From Axinella damicornis (Eukaryota > Porifera > Demospongiae > Axinellida > Axinellidae), in the NCBI GenBank assembly GCA_963931865.1, contig OZ007506.1, positions 10,789,301 to 10,853,300 on the forward strand: a DNA stretch of 64,000 bases, in the 5' to 3' direction. The notes under the pieces were generated by a model that saw only the letters and a list, made by a program, of their open reading frames with translations, searched no databases and was not told the DNA's origin. The translations under genes and the position numbers were made by a program. Below, piece by piece: positions 12,401 through 21,027 of the stretch. Every line of letters begins with the position of its first letter. Position 1 is the stretch's first letter.

Positions 12401-15400
12401 AATGGGTTTTCACACAAAATGAACGCATCGGTTTTACATTCAATAATTACGAAACAGAAGCCAAGCGTTAAAGGTTACAGGATACAGGATACAGGATTTG
12501 TGGAACTCGGTGTTAAAATAGTCATCAAGGTTATATAAAGGGCACAACGGAAGCTTTTTTGAGAGCTTAGTCATTGGCAAATTTATCTGCTGTCTGCTCG
12601 AGAAAAAGTGAACTGCTCGCTTCTGGACGGCTATACAGTGTATCCATAAAAGCTTCCGTCGCACCATGCAGCTTGTGGCAGCGCACATCCACTGCAAGAA
12701 TCACGTTGCTCATGCTCTTCATACTAGAGATTTTTGGCCACAAAAATTCAGCATGCACTTCCAATACACTTCGTGCAGCGCACGCACAAGTATTCCATGA
12801 CCTTAACCCAATACCCCCGAGACACATGCGCAGAAATCAATCATGAGTTTACGAAACAATTAAGCTAATTAAAAATGGCAATTTTTGTGTTGTCATTTCG
12901 CTGTATCTTTTAATAGAGCTGAGTCCAAGTATTGATAGTTAGTCTAAGATTTATTTGGCTTGATAACAAACCTGCTTCGTTCCGGATGTAGTGACTGAAC
13001 AATGACGGTCGAGGTTCACTGTGTTCCTTAAGCTCCTCTGCCATACAAAAAAACGCTCTTGTGTGTTATGAGATGTTTCTCGTGAGCTAGCTGCTGGTTA
13101 TTGCTATGCATTTTTGCCGCATGTGGCAACGAAAAATTGAATTTTACGTTAACATAAACACAATGCACAATGTAAACACGGTACATGTACGTACGTGATG
13201 GTAGCGTTTATGAATTAATAAATGGCCTAATAGTGACACCTTTTACATTCTATGATAGTTGTACGTAAACGAAACAGGAACTTTAATTTGACCCCTAGTG
13301 TACAGTATATATTCATGAATCTCTTTGCCCCCCCCCCCCCCCTTAGGTGGAAGGGAAAGTATTAGGAGGGAATATTTCCGTGGTTCTCCTCCATCCCTGC
13401 CTTAAATCGAGACATTCAACTTGTTGGAATACACAATGTAGATTGGAGCATGAAAGAACAGCAGCCTATAACAAGAACTTACAGTAGCTGGTTAACTCAC
13501 AGTTTGAAAGGAGTCAGAGGGTACAGTGCTGGTTATGGTGGTGTTAGTTGGAGCACTGGAACTACTATCACTTTTCATTCCATTGGCAGTGGCTGGGATG
13601 TCCAACTTCCCCTTGTCTATAAGACAAAACATCACAAAAGCCAGCAACCACAGGTCACAAACATAATTATGAAGTGAGATGCCCTAGCAAATTGTAACAA
13701 TAATTGTGCAAGTATAGTGTGTTTCTATATGTATACAGTGTGTTTCTGCAGTTAGACGCTACAGCTACTAGCACATGTAAGCATTACTTAGTTTCACATT
13801 TTTGTGGGCTGACTGTTCAAGGACAACATAGACATAGAAAAAAAATAAGCTGGTGATGTGCTATTGCAGGCCCTTTATTCTGAGCTACCGAGGGCATAAG
13901 CAGGCAATGTCTTCTCAGGTCTGGGATCACATGCATGTGCATGTACAGTCAGTCTAGCCGCTAGCCCCTCTCTGCCCGGCCCGCCAAGTGGGCGCGCGGC
14001 GAAGCCGCATGCGGAGGGCGGGTAGGGTCTACCCAACATTGCACTTGATTGCGTTTGAACTGACCAATCAGATCTCACTGAAGCGATTCGTTCCAATTTT
14101 ATTCATGACTCTCGTGGTTGTAAACTGAGCCGTTCACGTGTGATCAGCCCGGCGGAGAGCGTCTAATAGCCTACACTCGAGCTAAACTAGTCTAACTAGT
14201 CCAACCTGGATGCCTTCGAGGGTAAGAACTCGTCCTCAACTCTACTGGGCACTTCACCAGTTCACAGGTACATGTAAATGTAATTGGCATTCCAGAGAAA
14301 TGTGATCAAGTGCAATGTTTGCTAGACCCTCTCCGCCCTCCGCGCGCGGCTTCACCGCGCGCCCGCTTGACCGGCCGGGCGGAGAGGGGCTAGCGGCTAG
14401 ACTGATGTACAGTGTACTCTGTACCTTTATCTTCTGTTTCACTAGACATCTGTGCCTGAATGGAAATGCAAGGATAGACACATGCATCATCATTATTGGG
14501 CAAACTTGGATCACACACAAATGTGAGTTGTGGACCTGGAACTCGGCAGCACTGCACTATCAATAATGTACCACCAGGAAACCCTACACTTTTCTATCAA
14601 CATGCAGGTTGGCCAGTCTACAGGGCGTAGCCAAGGACAGAACTCTTGACTGTACATGTACATGAAGAGTTTATGAGTTACTGTATATCTGCGAATAGAC
14701 GCCGCAGCGTTAATTTATTTCGTTGTTCAGTTTGGTGCGGCGACTATTCGAGGGCGGCGTTTATTCGATGGCGGCGTTTATTACTTTGGGCAGTATGACC
14801 GTGCCACGTACACATAGTACATAGCTAACTCCCCATCGAACCTAGTTACATAGCAACAAGTTTAACCCTTTCCCTGGTGAGTTTATTTTGGAGGCAGTAA
14901 TCAATAATAACCAGCTCATCTATAAAAATCTGTTGTGAGGTGACTATGCTATGAAGTCCCCAGCAACCATATATCTCCAGGTAGCCAGTGAGTTGCTGAA
15001 GACGATGACGTCACTCACGTTGCCTAGCAACCATGCACGCACTATTTATAGCCGTTTATTTATAGATTTTGTATCAACATCATTATAAAATCTGTTATTG
15101 CACACACACAAAGCAATCCAATGCCACTATGGACTGTTTTCAATCTTCTGTAACATGCTTAGATCCCTCAGAAACCCTCCAGGAGTCATCACGGTGCGCT
15201 AGGGTCCTGATGAAAGAGATCAAACCAAGACCACACATAAATCATCTGTACATAAACCACTATATCAAGTCTTTGCTACTATATTTACACTTCCAAATTT
15301 CATTTCTAGCTTCTAAAAGAGTAGACTTACTCAAAACAGGGTCCACTGCCTCGTCATCGGGACCAGAGTGACTGCCAAACCCCAACGCTTCATCGGGTTC

Positions 15401-16739
15401 GTCACCGTCTTCATCGACGACTTCGAGTGCCTCCCCTGGCGACTACCCCGGAGTAAAACGGCTCGAACTGCCTTCAGGTAGGTAGCCACAGATCCTTTCC
15501 CCCTCAAACTCACTTTCTTCACCTTCAGAGAGGCCGAGGCGGTCGACTTCAAGTAGAGAAAACACTTCGATCACGGAAAGTCGAGCTGCCATTTTGCGGT
15601 CACATTTACAACGTGCACAGAACGTAGCAACCTAAATATCCGAAATTTTTAAGACGTAAGCCGTTGTAGAGCAATTCATTGCGCATGCTCTGATATCTTT
15701 AGTTAGCGCTAAATTCAAAGTTTCGATTTTTTATGATTTTTGGAACGAAGGTACTACCCCATGCCGCCATATGGCGGCTTCACCAGGAAAAGGGTTAAAG
15801 CTTGTTTTTGAATTGTTTGGGCAGCTGTTTTGTAGGGAACTCAAGAACAATGAAGCTGGATGATGAAAAAGACTGAATACAGCGGAGGTTTGCTAAATCA
15901 AATTATTGCTGGGTGGGTAGGGAGAGTTGGCATGCCATCAAAAAGCTTTTAAACCTACCATTCCTGATTCTCAAGGTCCAGCAATAAAAAAGGTTTTCCT
16001 CGAGGGGCAACCGCACTCCTGGTAGCCGCAGTTCAATGGTAGCACAAGCTAAGTGTGACAGTTCGTTCCAATTATCACACATCACGTGAGTACTATGATG
16101 ATAGCTAATATAGAGCTCAGTATAGAGCTAGCTAGAGAAGATCTGAAATTATTTAATAAAGTAGCCACGTTGCAACTTAACCTGCCGTAGCGCAAGCTAA
16201 GTATTGCAATAAGTTCCAATTAATGGACATGCCACATGGCAACCACGCTCAGTCGATCGCGAGCAATGGCGACCAAAAGGAAGACAAGACATTATTACAG
16301 CACTCACAACTGAGCCAGCACGGTGAGTTTGGCATGTAAGCGTCAGTAAACGACAGCGATCACGACCGTGTGGTCAGAATCTTCGTGTGCCTTTCCTAAA
16401 AACGGTACTGCCACCGGAAGTCAATGGAGCGCTTGAGGCAATGGCGGCCAACGGCGAGACAAAAGCTCCACCACCAAGGTGAGTTTCAGCACCAACTTTT
16501 ATCATTCAGGTCAGTGCGTGATAGCGATCACGGCGGTGTAGTCAGAATCTCTGTAGGCCAATCCTAAGTACTCAAACATTATATTATATTGTATTATATT
16601 ATTTACGCGGCACAATTTTTCCCCTACCAGGATCGGAGTGTAATTATTGTGGGGTGGTTTTAGGGTGTAGGTCTTAATAACACCAGTATGCAAGCACACA
16701 GCACAATACAACACAACTTACAGTGTCTGTTGATGACAT
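936..16739 (-). CDS. YTHDF: YTHDF-family N6-methyladenosine reader protein (three exons resolved, last exon missing)
   Basis: Cytoplasmic YTH-domain proteins of this family bind m6A in mRNA and influence mRNA decay and translation. The large exon is 936-2306. Its acceptor is a pyrimidine tract plus CAG just above 2306, and its donor is AAG|GTGAGC at 935. It encodes a P/Q/N/G-rich arm with the family motif [15 protein letters not shown], then a full YTH domain. All three aromatic-cage tryptophans are present, in [16 protein letters not shown] and DKWKGRF, and [16 protein letters not shown] is also conserved. Upstream, 13501-13616 encodes a 38-codon exon that joins the large exon in phase 0. 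At 16722-16739 the short first exon MSSTDT ends at a good GTAAGT donor and resembles the MSA(T/S)S.. start of vertebrate YTHDF1/2. The first exon ends in phase 0 but the second starts in phase 1, so a mini-exon between them is probably missed. The few C-terminal residues after ..EEDSKK lie on an exon I could not find. The start exon is the least certain part. Confidence 0.93.
2479..3022 (+). repeat. Two-part repeat family, diverged copy
   Basis: This copy carries the hallmarks of the family: AATGGCGGCC, CAGCACGGTGAGTTT, a second AATGGCGGCC, AGGTGAGTTTCAGCACC and GTGTAGTCAGAATCTTTGTACG. The start of a further copy (CGAGGGGCAACTGCACT) follows at 2929. It lies in the 11-kb YTHDF intron. Short open frames here are repeat sequence, not genes. 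Confidence 0.8.
3340..3868 (+). mobile_element. 3' end of a non-LTR (LINE) retrotransposon
   Basis: From 3384 to the TAG at 3509 an open frame reads [16 protein letters not shown], continues through [10 protein letters not shown] and stops. This is the typical C-terminal tail of CR1/L2/RTE-like reverse transcriptases (WN.LP then FKk.LK.yL). A T-rich 3' region follows and leads directly into the (ATCT)n tract at 3871, as expected for a LINE ending in a simple-repeat tail. Everything upstream of the tail is missing, so this is a truncated dead copy. Confidence 0.75.
3871..3915. repeat. (ATCT)n microsatellite
   Basis: About eleven uninterrupted ATCT units directly after the LINE 3' end. It is probably the element's tail. 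Confidence 0.97.
3916..4160 (+). pseudogene. LINE endonuclease-domain fragment
   Basis: The frame starting GATGGTCTG reads ..[18 protein letters not shown] and, further on, GSSETWLDS. The pattern NIRSL.PK.D followed by SETWLD is the start of the apurinic-like endonuclease domain of LINE ORF2 proteins. It begins immediately after the (ATCT)n tail of the preceding LINE remnant and is truncated at both ends. No start codon or intact domain remains. Confidence 0.7.
4255..4701. mobile_element. TACCGTA-family inverted-repeat element, copy 1
   Basis: Begins TACCGTAGT and ends ACTACGGTA. Subterminal TTCGAAAATACGCCC motifs occur near both ends (about 4287 and 4637). There is no coding potential. It is non-autonomous; the subterminal motif is shared with the next element. 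Confidence 0.6.
4998..5714. mobile_element. TACCGTA-family inverted-repeat element, copy 2
   Basis: The left end TACCATAGTCTCTCAAAAAT and the right end (reverse complement TACCGTAGTCTCTCGAAAAT) pair over about 21 bp with a few mismatches. CGAAAATACGCCCAC and its complement recur inside, so the interior is itself built of short inverted repeats. No coding frame is convincing. Confidence 0.75.
5750..6275. mobile_element. Inverted-repeat element with GGGCGAGCCTGAGC ends
   Basis: GGGGCGAGCCTGAGCAAG near 5750 faces CTTCGCTCAGGCTCGCCC near 6272. The interior (about 5930-6060) matches a segment at 49640-49800 in the opposite orientation and, weakly, 305-430, so the family has several copies in the window. 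Non-coding. Confidence 0.6.
6340..6600 (+). repeat. Two-part repeat family: second half present twice in tandem
   Basis: Two successive units of about 100 bp each run from GCAATGGCGGCCGATAGC to ..CACTGCATGATAG. This is a local amplification of only the right half of the two-part repeat. Confidence 0.75.
6643..6825 (+). CDS. Candidate C-terminal exons of an unrecognised plus-strand gene
   Basis: After CCCCCCACCAAG an open exon reads [20 protein letters not shown] and meets a GTATAT donor at about 6702. A second possible exon after CTAGCAG (about 6800) would add FTNEQKR and a TAA stop at 6825 in the matching phase. The pattern resembles a beta-sandwich edge (for example an Ig or ASH-type domain), but I do not recognise the family. 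It may equally be repeat-derived. No upstream exons were found. Confidence 0.25.
   Translation, partial: VVTFRAKRPGKHVASFTVTGICTYIASLVPRPSQKEGEGSGDYSTISHYGLAGFTNEQKR
7291..7371 (+). CDS. Candidate acidic C-terminal exon, unrecognised
   Basis: A good acceptor (pyrimidine-rich tract then TTTGTGACAG) precedes an open frame [20 protein letters not shown] and on to WEEEAKS, stop TAA. It would fit phase 2. Acidic serine-rich tails like this end many nuclear proteins, but no family can be named. It lies between minus-strand candidate exons and inside the putative 3.7-kb inverted-repeat element. Confidence 0.3.
7447..7772 (-). CDS. Candidate first two exons of an unrecognised minus-strand gene
   Basis: Exon 7721-7772 starts with ATG and encodes [17 protein letters not shown] with donor CAAA|GTAAGT (phase 1). 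Exon 7447-7532, after acceptor TCTCACAG, continues in the matching phase with [19 protein letters not shown] and ..AVDDALSN, then donor AAT|GTAAGT. Lengths and phases agree exactly (52 and 86 nt). The product and downstream exons are unknown. It lies within the big YTHDF intron on the same strand, so it is either a nested gene or a gene of the surrounding 3.7-kb element. Confidence 0.42.
8540..8680 (+). repeat. Dispersed repeat with GGTGAGGTGGG..CCCAAAGGGTG core
   Basis: The same sequence block (GGTGAGGTGGG, CACCC-AAGGGTG, AGCATGGTCGTGTCTGGGCT, GGGCCATTT) recurs at 17160-17480 (inverted), 30868-31010 and 31062-31290. It is a short interspersed repeat without coding capacity. Confidence 0.7.
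9313..9406. repeat. (GT)n microsatellite
   Basis: 47 uninterrupted GT units. The long C-V or H-T frames across it are artefacts. Confidence 0.98.
9590..9723 (+). CDS. Candidate basic C-terminal exon, unrecognised
   Basis: An open frame reads [20 protein letters not shown] then [19 protein letters not shown] and stops at TGA. Composition (K/R/Q-rich, heptad-like) looks protein-coding, but there is no start codon and the acceptor is unclear. It falls inside the putative 3.7-kb inverted-repeat element. Confidence 0.25.
9942..9997. repeat. Short foldback (TAGTCTCGCGGGCCAGC hairpin)
   Basis: TAGTCTCGCGGGCCAGC at the left pairs with GCTGGCCTGTGAGACTA at the right across a loop of about 22 bases. 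It resembles the TAGCCTCG hairpin family in layout but has a different sequence. Confidence 0.7.
11708..12364. mobile_element. TTAA-flanked piggyBac-like non-autonomous element
   Basis: Left TTAACCGATTATAAGC and right (reverse complement) TTAACCGATTATACGC give matching ends bounded by TTAA, the target site that piggyBac-superfamily elements duplicate. No transposase remains inside. Confidence 0.65.
13328..13342. repeat. Poly-C tract
   Basis: 15 consecutive C. Confidence 0.97.
13943..14410. mobile_element. Foldback element with GC-rich arms of about 100 bp
   Basis: The left arm from GTACAGTCAGTCTAGCCGCT to about 14047 is mirrored by the right arm ending GCGGCTAGACTGATGTAC at 14410. Both carry GCCGCTAGCCCCTCTC, GCGCGCGG and a CTAGACCC/GGGTCTAC boundary. 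The central 250 bp is unrelated. Non-coding, in YTHDF intron 1. Confidence 0.8.
14862..15798 (-). mobile_element. piggyBac-like element with TTAA target duplication
   Basis: The element is bounded by TTAA at 14862-14865 and 15795-15798. The terminal inverted repeats are TTAACCCTTTCCCTGGTGA at the left and, on the opposite strand, TTAACCCTTTTCCTGGTGA at the right, with one mismatch in 19. It carries a broken minus-strand reading frame at 15260-15592. The precise TTAA boundaries and CCC-beginning repeats are characteristic of the piggyBac superfamily. At about 930 bp it is internally deleted. Confidence 0.85.
15260..15592 (-). pseudogene. Truncated N-terminal piece of a piggyBac-type element protein
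   Basis: Starts at ATG 15592 and reads [20 protein letters not shown] and ..[15 protein letters not shown]. There is an in-frame TAG at 15443-15445 (codon 50), after which the frame continues as an acidic stretch ([20 protein letters not shown]) to a TAG at 15260. An acidic N-terminus is usual for piggyBac transposases. The catalytic DDD core is absent. The assignment rests mainly on the element's ends. Confidence 0.55.
15999..16642 (+). repeat. Two-part repeat family copy
   Basis: Contains the left end CGAGGGGCAACCGCACTCCT, both halves, and the right end GCGGCACAATTTTTCCCC..GGAGTGTAA, with an AT-rich insertion near 16575. Confidence 0.85.
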
Positions 16740-17159
16740 GGCTGTCGTTCTTATAGCTCTAGCCTGAGGAGAGAAAGATAGGGTGTCAGTGCAGTCTGTA
16801 CAACACCACTATATTGTTGATTCACATGGAATTTGCTGATGTTCAGCATGCTGATGACAGGAGGTTATGAGGAAAAGGAGTGTTGAACTCAATTTCAGCA
16901 AAACGTAAACCGCATTGTACATACTCTAGATAAGGTAATTCCCATCGGTTTTCATCCTCAAAACTTCACACAGAATTGCACACAGCCATCCTTCTTCAAC
17001 ATTATAGTTCTAACCACACCCACTCGTTGATGAGTATGCTTGGGCATGGGTAACTCACTCCAGCAGAAAATCAGCCTTGAACACTGAATTCGAGGCTACA
17101 AAAAGTGAGAGCACTGTTTTCTAGGCTCATTTACACTTAAAACCCCACCCGGCTCCAAC

Positions 17160-17480
17160 CAAGGGCTATTCATGGCTGAGCCCAGACGCGGCCATTATGT
17201 TTGCACCCTTTGGGTAGCCTCGTTCCCAGGCCATCACCATCGCCAAGCTTTTCATCGCTTGCAGTACGGTAAAGCGGGCAAGGCCTGGTACATTACCTCA
17301 CGTGAGCATGACGTAACTGAAAAATTTCAGAACAAGGACGCACCGTTTTGCGAGGCTACCCTTTGGGTGTGCCCACCCACCTCCCCGTCCCATCCTTTCT
17401 GCTCAAGCAGAACCTGCATGTAAGTCCCAAGGGCATTGCCAGATGTGAAATCATGAGCTGCAAGTCTCATGATGGCTAGG
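17160..17480 (-). repeat. Dispersed GGTGAGGTGGG repeat (inverted copy) interrupted by a hairpin element
   Basis: Minus-strand copy of the repeat also at 8540, 30868 and 31062. It is split by the hairpin element at 17215-17358, which duplicated CCCTTTGGG on insertion. This dates the hairpin as younger than the host repeat. Confidence 0.75.
17215..17358. mobile_element. TAGCCTCG hairpin-family element (144 bp) with 9-bp target duplication
   Basis: Begins TAGCCTCGTTCCCAGGCC and ends GCGAGGCTA. It is flanked by CCCTTTGGG at 17206-17214 and 17359-17367. Non-coding. Confidence 0.85.
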
Positions 17481-17734
17481 GTTAATGGTAAAGGGTTAAC
17501 TTGAAGAGTTGAGTCGCATGAGGCCACTATATACAATGGACTGCAGTGTGCTACAGCCTGTAAGGTCACTGTAGGTGTACATGTAGCGCTGGAACTGCCA
17601 GTACTGAACCAGGTACCGGTACCACACCGGACTAAATTCTACAATTTATAAATGGGATGGGACTGAGGCTGGATAATGGCATTCCATGTTCGTTAGGTTT
17701 TTCGAGAGGTAGAATATGACACACATTACACTCC

Positions 17735-18178
17735 TAGTAAAATAAGGCCTACAAAGATTCTGACGACACCATCGTGATCGCTATCACGCAGTGACCCAAA
17801 CTTTAGTGCTGAAACTCACCTTGGTAGTGGAGATACAAGCATTTTTGTCGTGCTGTCGGCCATCATTGCTTGAGCACTCTGTTCGACTTTCGTTGGCAGT
17901 ACAGCTCTTGTAGGAATGAAGATTCTGACAACACGGCCATGATCGCTGTCGTTCACTGACACTTACATGCAGAAACTCACCGCGCTGGCAAAGTTGTGAG
18001 CACTAGTCTATGATAATTTCTTGTCTTGCCTTTGGCCGCCATTGATAGCGATCGACTGAGCGTGGCCGTGTGGCATCAGCGTTAATTGGAACGAACTGCA
18101 ATACTCCACTTGCGCTATAGCAAGTTGCAACCGGGGTTGCAACGGCTTACCAGGAGTGTGGCGCGGTTGCCCCTTGAT
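17735..18178 (-). repeat. Two-part repeat family copy (inverted)
   Basis: Minus-strand copy running from GTGTAGTCAGAATC-type sequence at the left to the GAGGGGCAACC end at about 18178. Both halves are recognisable. Confidence 0.85.
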
Positions 18179-18229
18179 CCTTTATAAGAAAATTTTTTGC
18201 CTCTAGTGTAAATAACTGTTTGGCTACTT

Positions 18230-18650
18230 ACGAAGGCCCTACAAATGATTCTGACTACACCGTCGTGATCGCTAACTCAAGTGCACAATTTTGGTGCTGA
18301 AACTCACCTTGGTGGTGGAGATACAACCACTTTTGTCTTGCTGTCGGCCACTGTTGCTCAAGCGCTCTCTTTGAATTTTGTTGCCAGTATAGCTCTTAGG
18401 AAAGGTTGTGACCACACAGCTGTGATCGCTGTTGTTCACTGATGTTTACATGTACATGCCGAAACTCACTGTGCTGGCAAAGTTGTGAGTGCTGTAATAA
18501 TTTCTTGTCGTCATTGGTAGCGATCGACTGAGCGTGGTTGCCACGTGGCATGTACGTTAATTGGAACAAACAGCAATACTTAGATTGTGCTACAGCGAGT
18601 CACAACCTGGGTTACAATGGTTACCAGGAGTACGGTTGGCCCTCGAATAG
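18230..18650 (-). repeat. Two-part repeat family copy (inverted)
   Basis: Second minus-strand copy directly following the previous one, more diverged, ending near the GAGGGCCAACC-like sequence at about 18645. Confidence 0.8.
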
Positions 18651-18812
18651 CTGTAGGATAAGTGAAATTTATACATTATATTCACCGTGTACTGGGAAAC
18701 ATCACTCGCTGTTGCCGTATTGTCACTCATGCCTGCGGCACTCGTGAAATACAGTAACATGCAGACTCGTGATATTTCCTAGTACTTAGTAAATAATAAG
18801 TCTTCTGCGTAA

Positions 18813-19302
18813 CGAGGGGCAACCGCACTCCTGGTAGCAACCGGTTGCGACTCGCTGGTAGCGCAAACTAGGTATCGCAACTCATTCCAATTAACGCACA
18901 TGCCACGTGGCAGCCACACTCAGTCGATCGCTAGCAATGGCGGCCAAAAGGAATTACTGCAGCGCTCACAACTTCGACAGCACGGTGAGTTTTGCCATGT
19001 AAGCGTCAGTGAACGACAGCGATCACGACCGTGTGGTCAGAATCTTCGTGTGCCTTTCCCGAGGGCTGTACTGCCACCGGAAGTCGAGCAATGGTGACCA
19101 ACGGCGAGACAAAAGTGTTCATATCTCTACCACCAAGGTGAGTTTCAGCACAATCATTTTGATTTTCTGTCACTGCATCATAGCGATCACGACGGTGTAG
19201 TCAGAATGTTTGTAGGCCATTCCTAGCATTCAAACGTTATTTACATCAATTACACAAATGTACATGTACGTGGCACAATTTTTCCCCTACCAGGAGTGTA
19301 AT
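18813..19302 (+). repeat. Two-part repeat family copy
   Basis: Nearly complete copy from CGAGGGGCAACCGCACTCCT to GGCACAATTTTTCCCCTACC and AGGAGTGTAA. Confidence 0.88.
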
Positions 19303-20047
19303 GATAATAACGTGCCAGTCTCAAGTACCGCTGGGAACATGGGGCCACAGTTACCAAATTGCCGGATGCAATCCCCCTTTTTGCCTTGACCTGTGAACCA
19401 ACAACCAACCATGACTTCATAATGACGTTTGCGCAGTATACAGAGGTATACGGTCCAAGAAATAAGATATACGGAGGTGCACGAGTTATGGACACGTGCA
19501 ATGAAGGTTGACGAGTGCGTTGACGATCCGAGGCCGTGGAAGAAGCGTGTCCGCCTACCAAGAAGCACTGCAGTTGTGGGGCAGATTGTTCATCACTGAG
19601 CGTATATGACGTCAGAAAACACTTGGCTGGGTCGAATCACTTGAAGGTACAGGCAGTGAGTGGGCTACGGGCGCCCACGTCCACCAAGAGGATGCCTGTG
19701 GTGCAGCGCCTGTGTGCAGAGCTGAAATTGAGGTAGCAAGAGGGCCTTGGGGAGGATAGGGAGGCGGTTTTGACGGCATAAAAAGCTAGAATCCCTGCAA
19801 GTACCAAATTGCCACTCCGAGTACTTTCTTGCCTGAGGGGAGAAACAACCAACCAACCAAAGTGGCATTGCGTCTGGCAATTTGGTAACTGTGGCCCCAT
19901 GGCTGGGAATATATATATACTGACAGACTGGCCCCACCCACCTACACCTAAGTACATGCACACTTCCTGCCAGTGCTCAGTGACTGCCATAAAAGATGCA
20001 CATGACAATGCCTCCATATGGTAGGTTGATCAGCTCTCCGCTTCGAA

Positions 20048-20064
20048 GGGGGGGGGGGGGGGGG
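20048..20064. repeat. Poly-G tract
   Basis: 17 consecutive G, abutting the TTAA element at 20066. Confidence 0.97.
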
Positions 20065-20065
20065 C

Positions 20066-20480
20066 TTAACTCTTTGAGGGGGATCGGCATATTTATACGC
20101 CTGTCAAAACTTCCGCTCAACACATAGGCAGGCTTTTTCGCCCACGGAACGCCATTGGTCTTGCTCAAAGGGCCTAGTATAGGCTTGAAGCATCAGTAAA
20201 GTGCCTATCCGCACTAGTAACTCACCCGCTGAAGGGCAGACACTGACAACACAAGAACAGGGAGAGTTCCAAGGTGAGTGCTTAAGTATAACTCGGCTTA
20301 GCAGCCATATAACGATAGTCAGGGCTCATTGACGCCCTTAGCAGACAAATTAACTACACTTCAACAATTTTTAACCTCCAAAGTAGAAGCCTACTAAGAT
20401 AAACGGTGAGAAGCCTTAGAGATGTGTAACATATCAGGAGTGGTGTGAGCGGAAGTTCATGATTGCGTTCAAAGGGTTAA
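20066..20480. mobile_element. TTAA-flanked piggyBac-like short element
   Basis: Left end TTAACTCTTTGA and right end (reverse complement) TTAACCCTTTGA. Subterminal ACTTCCGCTCA motifs are also inverted. It is 415 bp and non-coding. The pairing is shorter than in the 14862 element, so confidence is moderate. Confidence 0.6.
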
Positions 20481-20741
20481 TGTCTACAATGAAACCACAT
20501 TGTACATTGTATAGTCATTAGTACCGCTCTTCTGCAGGTGGGTACGATACTCAGGTGGGTACGATACTCAGGCAGGTCTGAAAAGTACTTCTCATGTGAC
20601 ATACGTATACCGCTGTAGCAAGTAGCAATTTGCAACAGAGATGCTATGCAGACCAGACAATTTCCAGACAAGAGGCAGCCCCTAATACTACTAGGAATAC
20701 GCATGCGCAGTGTCTGTGCCTCACGCACGCTCACAATCTGT

Positions 20742-21027
20742 AACAAGTAATAAAAAAACATTAAAAATGTAGCAGGATGTAGAGATACCAGAACAGCAAA
20801 AAGTAAGGAAACAAGAGGGATGATCGAACATAACAGTGAAGTACTGTATACAACCCCCCCCCCCCCTACAGAGATCTTCTTCCATAATACATGTATGATG
20901 AAAAAAGTTATGTAGGGGGGATTGTATACTTCACTGTTATGTTCGATCATCCCTCTTGTTTCCTTACTTTTTGCCGTTCTGGTATCCCTACATCCTGCTA
21001 CATTTTTAATGTTTTTTATTACTTGTT
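20742..21027. repeat. Near-perfect palindrome with arms of about 110 bp
   Basis: AACAAGTAATAAAAAA..ATGTAGCAGGATGTAG at the left is repeated in reverse complement at the right, ending at 21027. Only a few mismatches separate the arms, and the loop is about 60 bp with a C-run at 20856. The right arm ends exactly where the tandem two-part repeat array begins. Confidence 0.9.

Noticed and set aside
12567..12846. Overlapping frames of about 90 codons on both strands
   Set aside because: Neither has a recognised domain, splice context or repeat support, and they overlap each other.
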